This document shows, one piece after another, positions 6,701-14,992 of a DNA stretch of 34,439 nt (the stretch's first letter is position 1; every line of letters begins with the position of its first letter). Under the pieces are notes generated by a model, which had not been told where the DNA came from, searched no databases, and worked only from the letters and a program-made list of their open reading frames with translations. The DNA is from Candidatus Gastranaerophilales bacterium. Lineage in GTDB: Bacteria; Cyanobacteriota; Vampirovibrionia; Gastranaerophilales; Gastranaerophilaceae. The stretch covers positions 1-34,439 of the forward strand of contig CALUYU010000024.1 in NCBI GenBank assembly GCA_944325075.1, written 5' to 3'. Position numbers and translations under genes: made by a program.

Positions 6701-7102
6701 ATGGAAACTTTAGCAAGATTTGTTCAGAAAAAAAGAGATGATTTGGGTTTGTCGCCTAAAGGGCTTGCTATGGTATGCAATATAGATCTGAATTTAATTG
6801 AAGAGATTGAGGCAGGGAAAGAATTGTTTTTATCAGTGCCGGTTAGACAGGCGCTTGCCAAGGGGTTAAGATGCAATCCGCTTGATATTAAAAAATTGGA
6901 AAAAGATTTTGATACAAATTTTGTTTCCGACCAGATTATCGAAAGCCTTAAGGAATTAATATTAAACGGGGCGGGCGGGCTAAAATGCCCTAAATGCGGG
7001 GCCCCTCTTGTTACCCGTATTGCCAAAATGTATGATCTGGAAGATAACTTAATGCTTCATCCTAAGGCACATTGCACAAAATGTGTTTTTCAAATTCATT
7101 AA
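6701..7102 (+). CDS. HTH-like protein with C-terminal zinc ribbon, 133 aa
   Basis: Residues 1-65 look like a compact XRE-type helix-turn-helix (FVQKKRDDLGLSPKGLAMVC, then a second helical pair). Residues 96-99 (CPKC) and 125-128 (CTKC) form a probable zinc ribbon. Such small proteins are usually transcription regulators or nucleic-acid-binding accessories. ATG 6701 is chosen over the ATG at 6638, which falls in the terminator hairpin of prepilin B. TATAAT lies 6 nt before ATG 6701. The next gene, at 7284, is separated by a structured 180-nt gap. The target is unknown. Confidence 0.7.
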   Translation: METLARFVQKKRDDLGLSPKGLAMVCNIDLNLIEEIEAGKELFLSVPVRQALAKGLRCNPLDIKKLEKDFDTNFVSDQIIESLKELILNGAGGLKCPKCGAPLVTRIAKMYDLEDNLMLHPKAHCTKCVFQIH

Positions 7103-7127
7103 ATATAAGAAAAAGTTTTTCGATAAG

Positions 7128-7194
7128 CATGAAAGTGAAGAAACGTATTTGCGAGTATTAATCAGCTTAGCCAGACGTGGCATTTACTTTCGTG
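7128..7194 (+). ncRNA. Candidate structured RNA leader
   Basis: Bases 7128-7139 can pair with 7183-7194 in a 12-bp stem with two G.U pairs. Inside it, GCCA (7170-7173) pairs with TGGC (7178-7181) around a GACG loop. It lies upstream of the ADP-ribosyltransferase-like gene. It does not match a riboswitch class that I recognise. Confidence 0.35.
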
Positions 7195-7215
7195 ATGTTC
7201 CAAAGACTAAGTATG

Positions 7216-7271
7216 CTTTTATACTAAAGGGCAATTTTTTATGACGGAAATCCTTTATATTAGTATAAAGG
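7216..7271 (+). promoter_or_regulatory. Inverted repeat overlapping the Shine-Dalgarno of the ADP-ribosyltransferase-like gene
   Basis: TTTATACTAA (7218-7227) and TTAGTATAAA (7260-7269) are exact complements, and two further pairs extend the stem to 7216 and 7271. The right arm runs into the AAAGGGG ribosome-binding site before ATG 7284. It could be an operator or an RNA hairpin that hides the ribosome site. Confidence 0.5.
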
Positions 7272-7283
7272 GGAAAAATAAAG

Positions 7284-7994
7284 ATGAAAATTTCTTTTAA
7301 TAGTCTAAAAAGGGCTGTTACAACTATAAAAAGCCATATTGGTGCTCAGTCAGTTAAATCCGGCATATTTCCGGGCGTATCTAAAACGAGGAAAGAAAAA
7401 GAATTATTTTGCCATCAATATTGGCGCAAGTTAGCAGAAGAAGGACGGGTTCAACAATCAGCATATAAAGAGTCTGTTTCGCTGCATAGTGACCTGAATG
7501 GTATAAATCATCATTTTATCTTAAGTCCGTATCCCGAACAAATGAATGAAGTGTTTAATGGCAGATTTCGTCTTACTCCGCGTGAGATGATAACCAAAAC
7601 CGATATAGAATTTAAAAATCTTAAACCGATATCAGAACAAATTACTACATACAGATGCATTGGGGAAAAACCGGAATTTTTCTCTGAATATCCTTTATAC
7701 CAAAAAAGACTGGCCGTTAAAAAGGGCGATATTATTGATATGAAAGAGTATGCTTATACTTCCCCCGAGGCAGAATTTTCAAAAAATTGGCTTCCAAACG
7801 GAAAAGGTATTTTGTATGAAATTGAAATTCCGGCAGGTGCACGTGTTTCAGTTTCGGGTAATGAAATAGTAACACCGCGTTCATCAAAATTTTTATGTCT
7901 GGATACTAAAAGAATTAAGCACGAAAATGAGGATTACCTTAAAGTAAAACTGCGATATCTTAAACCGGATGAACAATGGAGGAAAACTACATAA
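7284..7994 (+). CDS. Putative mono-ADP-ribosyltransferase (ART fold, R-S-E type)
   Basis: The protein has 236 residues and no signal peptide. The C-terminal half carries the ART signature in order. TTYRCIG provides Arg124, the NAD-binding Arg of strand 1. KEYAYTSPEAEFS at 154-166 corresponds to the STS turn, with Ser160. ILYEIEIPAGARV is followed by SGNEIVTPRSSKF, with Glu194 at the catalytic position and Gly192 where many members have the first Glu of ExE. The PRxSKF tail after the Glu is typical of exoenzyme-type ARTs. The N-terminal 110 residues are of unknown fold. The enzyme would transfer ADP-ribose from NAD to an unknown target, acting as effector, toxin or regulator. No antitoxin-like gene is adjacent. 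It overlaps the end of proA tail to tail by 8 nt. Confidence 0.62.
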   Translation: MKISFNSLKRAVTTIKSHIGAQSVKSGIFPGVSKTRKEKELFCHQYWRKLAEEGRVQQSAYKESVSLHSDLNGINHHFILSPYPEQMNEVFNGRFRLTPREMITKTDIEFKNLKPISEQITTYRCIGEKPEFFSEYPLYQKRLAVKKGDIIDMKEYAYTSPEAEFSKNWLPNGKGILYEIEIPAGARVSVSGNEIVTPRSSKFLCLDTKRIKHENEDYLKVKLRYLKPDEQWRKTT

Positions 7995-9237
7995 GATCTT
8001 TATGGTGGAAGTTTTTTAATCCGTTTGTATAATCACTTACAATCTGGCCGCTTCCGATAAGCTTGTATTTATATATTGTTAATCCCTCTAATCCAACCGG
8101 GCCTCTTGCGTGGGTCTTGTTTGTAGAAATTCCGACCTCTGCTCCGAATCCATAGCGGAATCCGTCTGCAAATCTGGTTGAAACATTATGATATACACCT
8201 GCGGAATCAACTTTATTCATAAATTTTTCAGCGTTTTCCTTGCTATTTGTAATAATACAATCCGTATGGCCAGAGCCGTATGTATTTATGTGATCAATTG
8301 CTTCATCAATATCATTAACAAATTTGTATGCTAAAATTTTATCCCCATATTCAAACGACCAGCTTTCCGGGTTTGGAATAAGCTTTATTTCAGAAAGTTC
8401 CAATGCTCCAAGCAGCGCTTCTATCTGAGGAAAATTTTTATGGATTAATAAGGTTTCTACAGAATTACATGCACTTGGGTATTGGGTTTTAGCATCTGTA
8501 ATAACTTTTTGGGCCATAGCAAGATCTGCACTTTCATCTGTAAAAATATGACAGATACCATCAGCATGTCCAAGTACCGGTATTTTCGTATTCTCCTTAA
8601 TAAATTTTACTAATTTATTTCCGCCGCGGGGGATTATTAAATTAATATATTTATCACATTTCAGCATTTCAGAGACATCGTCACGCGTAAATACCTGGTT
8701 AACGACATTTTCAGGAAATCCTTTAGTTTCTTTTAGCGCGGATTGTATTATGGACATTATTTTTTTATTTGTATTTATTGATTCTTTCCCGCCTTTTAGT
8801 ATTACAGCGTTGGACGATTTTATTGCAAGAGAAGATATTTGCGTAATAACATCCGGCCTTGCCTCAAATATTATTCCCAATACGCCGATCGGGCAGGAGA
8901 TTTTGTATAATGTCAAATCTTTGTCAAGTTCTCTTACAAGAAGTTTTTTGTTTATAGGATCCGGCAAATTTGCTATATCCCTTATACCTTTTACCATATC
9001 ACGGAATTTATTTTCATCCAGTTTCAGCCGATTGAAAGTTGATTTTGTTATTTCTCCAGACACAACAAGAGTATTGGCTTCAACTAAGTCTTGATTGTTT
9101 GCATTAAAAATGTTTTCTTTTTCTTCTTCTATTTTGTTTGCAATATTCAGCAATGCTGAATTTTTTATTTCTTCTGATAAATCAGCAATTTCAAGACTTG
9201 CTTTTTTTGCTTTTCCGGCGATATCTGTAAAATCCAT
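7987..9237 (-). CDS. proA: Gamma-glutamyl phosphate reductase
   Basis: NADPH-dependent reduction of gamma-glutamyl phosphate to glutamate semialdehyde, the second step of proline synthesis in the cytoplasm. The 416 residues match the family length. GVLGIIFEARPDV (118-130) and VILKGGKE (145-152) are typical. PSACNSVETLL holds the catalytic Cys257, and the C-terminal GRYGFGAEVGIST-type motif appears here as FRYGFGAEVGIST. GGAG lies about 6 nt before the ATG. The gene starts 8 nt after the proB stop, so the pair is an operon with proB first. Confidence 0.97.
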   Translation of the reverse strand: MDFTDIAGKAKKASLEIADLSEEIKNSALLNIANKIEEEKENIFNANNQDLVEANTLVVSGEITKSTFNRLKLDENKFRDMVKGIRDIANLPDPINKKLLVRELDKDLTLYKISCPIGVLGIIFEARPDVITQISSLAIKSSNAVILKGGKESINTNKKIMSIIQSALKETKGFPENVVNQVFTRDDVSEMLKCDKYINLIIPRGGNKLVKFIKENTKIPVLGHADGICHIFTDESADLAMAQKVITDAKTQYPSACNSVETLLIHKNFPQIEALLGALELSEIKLIPNPESWSFEYGDKILAYKFVNDIDEAIDHINTYGSGHTDCIITNSKENAEKFMNKVDSAGVYHNVSTRFADGFRYGFGAEVGISTNKTHARGPVGLEGLTIYKYKLIGSGQIVSDYTNGLKNFHHKDLM

Positions 9238-9245
9238 AAATACTC

Positions 9246-10388
9246 CTATAAAATTGTTATATTATCACGTGTTATTATTGCGTCATAATTTTTAAACCCA
9301 AGTATGTTAATAATGTTATCCGAATGCGTGCCGATAACCTTTTGGCATGCATCAGAGTTATAGTTTACTATTCCTCTTGCAAACTCTTCTCCGGCTTCAT
9401 CAAGAATTGAGACAACATCACCTTTATTAAATTCGTTTATAATTTTTAATATACCTATAGGCAGAAGGCTTTTGTTATCTTCAATTAACGCTTGTTTTGC
9501 ACCTTTATTCACAACAATTTTCCCGAGAATGTTTGTGGCATAGCCTATCCAGCGTTTTTTATCAGACAACCCGTGATTCTGCGGTAAAAACATTGTTCCG
9601 TACTCTTCACCGTTAAATATTTTTTTGATAATAAACGGTTCTTTCCCGTTTGCAATAAGAACCTTTCCCCCAAATCGGGTAACCATTCTTGCTGCTTTTA
9701 ACTTAGATCGCATTCCGCCGCGGCCGCCTTCTGAAGCGTCTGTTCCCATGTTACATATTTCGTCTGTTACTTCTTCTATCTCTTCTATAATTTTTGCGTC
9801 AGGATTGGTTTTTGGATTTTTGTTGTATAACCCGTTTACATCGGAAAGAATTATTAACAAATCAGCATCTAATTCACTTGCAACAAGTGCTGCGAGTTTG
9901 TCGTTATCTGAAAAGCAAACCTGCATATCAGCGTAACGCGGATAAATATCAAGCGTTGAAACTGTATCGTTTTGATTTATTATCGGAACTACACTTAATT
10001 CAAGAAGTTTATTTAATGTAGTTCTCAAACTTAAGTATCTGGTTCTTATAGAAAAGTCATCTTCTGTTAAAAGTATTTGGGCTGCAACCAGGCCATAAGT
10101 ATCAAAACCGCTTTCGTAAATAGACATTAATTTACTTTGCCCGATTGCGGCGCAGGCTTGTTTTAAAGCTGTTCCCTCTGTATCTTTAATCCCTAGCCGT
10201 TTTTTGCCAAGTCCGACCGCTCCAGAAGTTACTACAATAACTTCTTTCCCGCTGTTGACAAGTGCTGAAATATCTTCAATAAACGAAAATACTCTCGGAA
10301 GAGATACATGGCCGTCATCTCCTCTTAAAACGTTTGTTCCTAGTTTAATTACAACTCTTTTTACATTTATAAAATTCTTTCTTTTCAT
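9246..10388 (-). CDS. proB: Glutamate 5-kinase
   Basis: ATP-dependent phosphorylation of glutamate, the committed and usually proline-inhibited step of proline synthesis. The amino-acid kinase domain covers residues 10-260, with VIKLGTNVL (13-21), TSGAVGLG (54-61), INQNDTVS (137-144) and GRGGMRSKL (222-230). A PUA domain follows at about 289-365, as in the long bacterial enzymes. The 380-residue length is normal. The ATG at 10388 has no Shine-Dalgarno, but TAAAAT stands 6 nt upstream (10395-10400), which suggests a leaderless message for the operon. proA follows directly. Confidence 0.97.
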   Translation of the reverse strand: MKRKNFINVKRVVIKLGTNVLRGDDGHVSLPRVFSFIEDISALVNSGKEVIVVTSGAVGLGKKRLGIKDTEGTALKQACAAIGQSKLMSIYESGFDTYGLVAAQILLTEDDFSIRTRYLSLRTTLNKLLELSVVPIINQNDTVSTLDIYPRYADMQVCFSDNDKLAALVASELDADLLIILSDVNGLYNKNPKTNPDAKIIEEIEEVTDEICNMGTDASEGGRGGMRSKLKAARMVTRFGGKVLIANGKEPFIIKKIFNGEEYGTMFLPQNHGLSDKKRWIGYATNILGKIVVNKGAKQALIEDNKSLLPIGILKIINEFNKGDVVSILDEAGEEFARGIVNYNSDACQKVIGTHSDNIINILGFKNYDAIITRDNITIL

Positions 10389-10394
10389 ACTTAG

Positions 10395-10400
10395 ATTTTA
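10395..10400 (-). promoter_or_regulatory. -10 hexamer, leaderless-type start of proBA
   Basis: TAAAAT on the minus strand, 6 nt before the proB ATG. No clear -35. Confidence 0.5.
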
Positions 10401-10549
10401 CTACAAAAACATCATAACAAGTATGTTGAAGTTCTCTCAGGACAAAATTTTTTTAATCAAATAAGATTTTATTACAAACCTGTCTTATCCTGCTGATTTA
10501 ATGGGCGCGAATATCACCACAAAGCGGGGCTGGCCCGGGTGATGTTGAG

Positions 10550-11554
10550 TTATCTTGAAGTCTTGTAAGTATTTTTTACCGGCAGATATGATTGCGGGTA
10601 ATTATAATCCTCTTTAAAGCCGACATGCCTATACATTTTTAGAGCCTGGAAGTTATTTGTTTCAGTTGTTGTATTTACTTCGGTAATAGGTTTTTCTCCG
10701 CTATCGGCCATTTCAATTAATTTTTTTACTGATTTATGCAGCAAATATTTTGCTAAACCTTTTCCCTGATGTTCGCGTTTTATACCAAAAATAGGTATAT
10801 TGGCAATACTTCCGCCGGTAAGGTTCATAAAGCAAAGTCCGACCGGTTCTTCATTGTACAAAAGCACAGAGGTTGCTTTTGGCAAAAATTCTGCATATAC
10901 ATCTCCGGTAATTTTTGTAAGTATGTCTCTTACGCCTTCATCTGTTTTAAATCTCGGATCAAATAAGGCATCTGCACTGTTTTCAAAAGCTTCTCTAACT
11001 ATATCAACTGCATAACCGTAATATTCGTCATTCCATTCAACTAATTTATAGCCTTCTTCTATTTGAGGCAAATCTTCCATCTCAAGTATTTCTCTGGAAT
11101 TTGTACCAAACATCATAAATCTTAGTACTACTATTCCGATGAATTTAAACCCAAATTGAGCCACTTCATTTATTAAAATTTTTTGGCTGCCAAGCATTGG
11201 ATAGCATACAACTTTATCCTGGCGTTCGTTTCTTGTCTCGTTTAGAAATTCTCTTATTAGGTATCTGCTTTTTTCGATTGCATTTTCCATGTTATATGAG
11301 TGAATAATATTTAATTCAACGGCTTCAGAAATGGATGTTGTATATATTAGAAATGCTGACGGAACGGTGTTTTCAAAGAGAACTATACATTTAATAAGAT
11401 CTTTTTCAACAGCATCAATAAAGCCTTTGTAGTCTAAAGGTTCAAGTTCAAATTTATACTCTTCTTTTGCCCTATCTTTGAAATCATTGTAGATAGCTTC
11501 AAACGCTGAGTAATCATCTCTTGTAATTAAGCGTGCTTCGAAAACAGTTTTCAT
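10550..11554 (-). CDS. GNAT-family N-acetyltransferase, 334 aa
   Basis: The C-terminal half has the acetyl-CoA motif A, REHQGKGLAKYLL (260-272), followed by N-x-x-A-L-K-M-Y-R-x-V-G-F (301-313), typical of GNAT enzymes. The N-terminal 150 residues resemble a second, degenerate GNAT fold without the Q/RxxGxG/A loop. The protein would acetylate an amine or protein substrate; the substrate is not evident. AAGGAA lies about 8 nt before the ATG. It starts 32 nt after the ribBA stop and may be the third gene of the riboflavin operon. A GC-rich imperfect hairpin (10513-10543) lies past its end and is the only notable element in the 160-bp gap to proB. Confidence 0.82.
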   Translation of the reverse strand: MKTVFEARLITRDDYSAFEAIYNDFKDRAKEEYKFELEPLDYKGFIDAVEKDLIKCIVLFENTVPSAFLIYTTSISEAVELNIIHSYNMENAIEKSRYLIREFLNETRNERQDKVVCYPMLGSQKILINEVAQFGFKFIGIVVLRFMMFGTNSREILEMEDLPQIEEGYKLVEWNDEYYGYAVDIVREAFENSADALFDPRFKTDEGVRDILTKITGDVYAEFLPKATSVLLYNEEPVGLCFMNLTGGSIANIPIFGIKREHQGKGLAKYLLHKSVKKLIEMADSGEKPITEVNTTTETNNFQALKMYRHVGFKEDYNYPQSYLPVKNTYKTSR

Positions 11555-11586
11555 ATCTTTTTCCTTATATTCTCTTCCAAAATAAT

Positions 11587-12795
11587 CTATAAAGTGTGGT
11601 GCATTTTTTCTTTTTTGGTATCAAGATAACGTTTATTATATGTAGTTACTTCCGATTCTACTTTAACTATATCATTAACAGTTAATCCGTAACCCTTTAA
11701 ACCGATGATTTTTTTAGGATTGTTTGTAATCAGATTAAAAGTATTGTAACCAATATCTCTGATTATCTGAGCCCCGATTCCGTAATCTCTTAAGTCTGCT
11801 TTAAACCCAAGAGAAATATTTGCTTCAATAGTATCCTGCCCTTCTTCCTGAAGTTTGTAAGCTTTAATCTTATTTATTAAGCCGATGCCGCGGCCTTCAT
11901 GACCTCTCATGTACACAACAGCACCCTTCCCGTAATTTTCTATCATTTTCAATGCTCCATGTAGCTGTGAGTTGCAGTCACACTTCAGGCTGTGGAAAAT
12001 GTCTCCGGTAAGGCATTCACTATGGACTCTTACCAGCGGGATTTTGTTGCTGCCGTCATCTTTAACAAGCGCGACATGTTCCTGCCCGGTCAATTTATTC
12101 ACATATCCGTATATTTTAAAATGGCCGTATTTTGTTGGTAAATCGGCTTCTGCTTCCCGCGAGATAAGCTTTTCGGATTTAAGTCTGTAAGCAATCAGGT
12201 CTGCTACAGATACAAATTTAATGTTATGCTCGTCTGCAAATTGCCTTAGGTAATCACGTCTTGCCATATGGCCGTCTTTAGTCATAATTTCGCACATTGG
12301 GCCGGCCGGAATATGTCCGCATAATCTTGCAAGATCAACTACTGCTTCGGTATGGCCGGTTCTTTGTAAAACTCCGCCCTTTCTTGCCACACAAGGGAAT
12401 AAATGCCCCGGTCTTCTCAAATCTGAAGGTACAGCATCAGGAGCCAGGGCTACTTCTATGGTTTTTGCTCGGTCATAGGCCGAAATCCCCGTTGTTGTTC
12501 CGAATTTTTCATCAGCATCAATACTTACAGTAAAAGCTGTTTTCATGCTTTCATTGTTTTGTTCAACCATTTGCGGCAGATCCAATTTTTTTGCTATTTC
12601 GTTGGAAATCGCAAGACACACCAGGCCGCCTGCTTCTCTGGCCATAAAATTTATTATATCAGGTGTCGTCATTTGCCCTGAACATATTAAGTCGCCTTCA
12701 TTTTCCCGATCCTCGTCATCTGCAACGATAATCATTTTTCCGTTTTTAAAATCTTCCAGTGCTTCTTCTATATTATCAAACTTAAATTCTTTCAT
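11587..12795 (-). CDS. ribBA: Bifunctional DHBP synthase / GTP cyclohydrolase II
   Basis: Two committed entry reactions of riboflavin synthesis are fused: ribulose 5-phosphate to 3,4-dihydroxy-2-butanone 4-phosphate, and GTP to the diaminopyrimidine. Residues 1-205 form the RibB domain, with DDEDRENEGDL (26-36), HLFPCVARKGGV (131-142) and RTGHTEAVVDLARL (145-158). Residues 210-402 form RibA, with a zinc triad Cys261/Cys272/Cys274 (C-x10-C-x-C) and RGHEGRGIGL (297-306). The length of 402 is standard. It starts 3 nt after the ribE stop, so translation is probably coupled. No FMN riboswitch is seen upstream of the operon. Confidence 0.97.
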   Translation of the reverse strand: MKEFKFDNIEEALEDFKNGKMIIVADDEDRENEGDLICSGQMTTPDIINFMAREAGGLVCLAISNEIAKKLDLPQMVEQNNESMKTAFTVSIDADEKFGTTTGISAYDRAKTIEVALAPDAVPSDLRRPGHLFPCVARKGGVLQRTGHTEAVVDLARLCGHIPAGPMCEIMTKDGHMARRDYLRQFADEHNIKFVSVADLIAYRLKSEKLISREAEADLPTKYGHFKIYGYVNKLTGQEHVALVKDDGSNKIPLVRVHSECLTGDIFHSLKCDCNSQLHGALKMIENYGKGAVVYMRGHEGRGIGLINKIKAYKLQEEGQDTIEANISLGFKADLRDYGIGAQIIRDIGYNTFNLITNNPKKIIGLKGYGLTVNDIVKVESEVTTYNKRYLDTKKEKMHHTL

Positions 12796-12798
12796 ATC

Positions 12799-13440
12799 TT
12801 ATATAAACCCGTTTTCTTTTAAAAAGTCCTCATTTAATGTGTTATTATTATTAACCGGTGATAAAAATTTTTCAATGTATCTTCCTAAAATATCTGTTTC
12901 AATATTTACGATATCACCGATTTTACAGCTGCTTAAAGTTGTGTTGTTAAATGTATGCGGAATAATAGCAGTTTTGAATATATTATTATTGATTTCAGCT
13001 ACAGTAAGGCTTATTCCGTTTATTGCTATTGAACCCTTTTTTACCACATATCTTGCCTGGCTTTCCGGAATTTCAAAGGTAAGATTATAAAAGTCTGTTA
13101 GCTTTTCAATCCTTAAAACCTTTCCGGTGCAGTCAATATGCCCCTGAACTATATGGCCTCCAATTCTTGAGGCCGGGGTCAGTGCCCTCTCAAGGTTAAC
13201 CGGAACACCGTTTTTTAAATTTTTAAAATTTGTAATATTTAAAGTTTCCTCACTTACATCAGCCAGAAAATAATCTGAACCGGTCTCTATAACTGTTTGG
13301 CAGCAGCCGTTAACTGCAATACTGTCTCCGTTTTTTGTGTTGTTAAGAATGCTGTGGCATTCAACCTTAAGTTTAGCTCCGCTGCTATGGCGGCTAAACT
13401 CTTTGACTATTCCGGTTTCTTCTATAATTCCTGTGAACAT
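12799..13440 (-). CDS. ribE: Riboflavin synthase, alpha subunit
   Basis: Dismutation of two 6,7-dimethyl-8-ribityllumazine molecules to riboflavin. The start MFTGIIEETG is the family signature. The two lumazine-binding repeats are visible, residues about 1-95 and 98-195, the second beginning GGHIVQGHIDCTG. The length of 213 is usual. ribD and ribH are absent from this window. The ATG has TAAAAT 6 nt upstream (13447-13452) and no Shine-Dalgarno. It is divergent from the TPR gene at 13507, and the 66-nt gap leaves no room for an FMN riboswitch. Confidence 0.96.
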   Translation of the reverse strand: MFTGIIEETGIVKEFSRHSSGAKLKVECHSILNNTKNGDSIAVNGCCQTVIETGSDYFLADVSEETLNITNFKNLKNGVPVNLERALTPASRIGGHIVQGHIDCTGKVLRIEKLTDFYNLTFEIPESQARYVVKKGSIAINGISLTVAEINNNIFKTAIIPHTFNNTTLSSCKIGDIVNIETDILGRYIEKFLSPVNNNNTLNEDFLKENGFI

Positions 13441-13446
13441 AACAGT

Positions 13447-13452
13447 ATTTTA
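13447..13452 (-). promoter_or_regulatory. -10 hexamer, leaderless-type start of ribE
   Basis: TAAAAT on the minus strand, 6 nt before the ribE ATG. Confidence 0.5.
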
Positions 13453-13494
13453 CCATAAAAATATATAAGACTTCTCATTAATTGAAAAATGTGA

Positions 13495-13500
13495 TATAAT
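13495..13500 (+). promoter_or_regulatory. -10 hexamer, leaderless-type start of the TPR gene
   Basis: TATAAT ends 6 nt before ATG 13507. TTCTCA (13472-13477) with a 17-nt spacer is a possible -35. Confidence 0.55.
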
Positions 13501-13506
13501 CGCTTT

Positions 13507-14976
13507 ATGGATAAAGAGTTACGTAAAGAGTATTTTGATAAAGCATTTGAGCTGCATTCGGCCGGGAAAATTATTGAGGCGCAAAATTTTTACAGAAAAA
13601 TTCTTCAGGAAAATCCTCAGGATTGTGAGGTTATGAATCTTATCGGCCTTAGCGAGCTGCAAAAAGAAAATTATGCTATTGCGGAAGAGTATGTTACACG
13701 TGCTATATCGCTTAAAAAAATCCGCTATTTTTATGAAACTCTTGCCCAAATTTATTTCAGGCAGAAAGATTATCTGAAAGAACTTGACGTAAGGCTTGAT
13801 GAGGAAAAAACTTTCGGACTCAATTTTGATCTTGCATTTAGTTTGGGACTTGTTTATAAAAATCTTTTGAATTTTGAAAAGTCGGAAGAGTATTATTTAA
13901 AAGCTCTGGAATTAAAGCCGGATTCAAGAGATACTTATTTTAATCTTGCCAATCTTTATACATTTTTTCATTTCCCTCAAAAGGCTAAGGAAAATTACCT
14001 GAAATGTATTGAGCTTAATCCTGATGATCGTGAGTCAAAGTATTTTTTATCACTTAATTATTTCAGACTTAAAGATTATGAACACGGACTTCCGTATTTT
14101 GAAACGCGGCTTTGCAGAGAAACGGCTGTTAAAACAGAAATTGTAACTTATCCGAATTTAATTCCGAATTCTAAAATATGGCAGGGGGAAGATATATCGG
14201 ATAAGATTCTTTATACCTATTACGAAGCGGGATACGGTGATATGCTTATGTTTGCAAGATATATTCCGCAATTACTTAAACGCTGTAAAAAACTTATTAT
14301 AAAGCCGCAAATTGCGTTAAGTGAATTATTTAGAGAAAATTTCCCAGATGCAGAGGTGATGGATTATTTTTATGATGAAAAGGAGCTTAAATTTGATGTT
14401 CATATTCCGTTTTTAAGTATCCCTTACGTTTTGGGGCTTAATACAGAAGAGATGTTTGTTCATCGTGACCGTTACCTTAGGGCAAATCCTCAAAAAGTTC
14501 AATACTATAAAGAGAACTTTTTTAACAACAATAAGTTCAAGATAGGTATCAAATGGCAGGGAAATACATATTACGAAACAAGTCGTGTAATTAATGTTGA
14601 TGCTTTTTCCGGACTTTTTGACTTAGATAATGTTCAGGTATATTCTGCACAAACATTTGAGGGCTCGGAAGAATTTGAAAAACTTGCTGAAAAGTATGAT
14701 ATAGTTGATTTAAGTCAAAGTTTTAAGGATTTTTCGTATACAGCGGCGGCTGTTGAAAATCTTGATTTAGTTATCTGTAATGACACATCTCTGGCACATC
14801 TTGCGGGGGCAATGAATAAGCCTTGCGTAATTTTGCTCCCATATAATTACAACTGGAGATGGCATACGGATTTGTCGCATTGTGACTGGTATGAAAGCGT
14901 AAAACTTTACCTTGCCGGTAAAGATGAAAGCTGGAATGCCGTAATGGATAGGGTTATTGCAGACCTAAGGTTATAA
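13507..14976 (+). CDS. TPR protein with C-terminal GT-B glycosyltransferase-like domain
   Basis: The protein has 489 residues. The first 200 hold about five tetratricopeptide repeats, for example a unit ending YYLKALELKPDSRDTYFNLA. The rest resembles the TPR-linked GT9/GT41-like family: ILYTYYEAGYGDMLMFARYIPQL (entry motif), FKIGIKWQGN, and the nucleotide-sugar end motif VICNDTSLAHLAGAMNKP near residues 421-438, then NYNWRWH. Such proteins are predicted cytoplasmic glycosyltransferases, sometimes acting on flagellar or surface proteins; the acceptor is unknown. The TATAAT 6 nt before the ATG suggests a leaderless message. The secreted TPR gene follows after 16 nt. Confidence 0.82.
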   Translation: MDKELRKEYFDKAFELHSAGKIIEAQNFYRKILQENPQDCEVMNLIGLSELQKENYAIAEEYVTRAISLKKIRYFYETLAQIYFRQKDYLKELDVRLDEEKTFGLNFDLAFSLGLVYKNLLNFEKSEEYYLKALELKPDSRDTYFNLANLYTFFHFPQKAKENYLKCIELNPDDRESKYFLSLNYFRLKDYEHGLPYFETRLCRETAVKTEIVTYPNLIPNSKIWQGEDISDKILYTYYEAGYGDMLMFARYIPQLLKRCKKLIIKPQIALSELFRENFPDAEVMDYFYDEKELKFDVHIPFLSIPYVLGLNTEEMFVHRDRYLRANPQKVQYYKENFFNNNKFKIGIKWQGNTYYETSRVINVDAFSGLFDLDNVQVYSAQTFEGSEEFEKLAEKYDIVDLSQSFKDFSYTAAAVENLDLVICNDTSLAHLAGAMNKPCVILLPYNYNWRWHTDLSHCDWYESVKLYLAGKDESWNAVMDRVIADLRL

Positions 14977-14992
14977 TTACAGGAGGATTCGG

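Noticed and set aside
8750-9094. Open frames on the opposite strand inside proA, proB, ileS and the symporter
   Set aside because: They are antisense shadows of well-supported enzymes, with no ribosome sites and Ser/Phe/Ile-rich translations.
13441-13506. FMN riboswitch before the riboflavin genes
   Set aside because: The gap is only 66 nt, is filled by two divergent promoters, and lacks the conserved multi-stem element.
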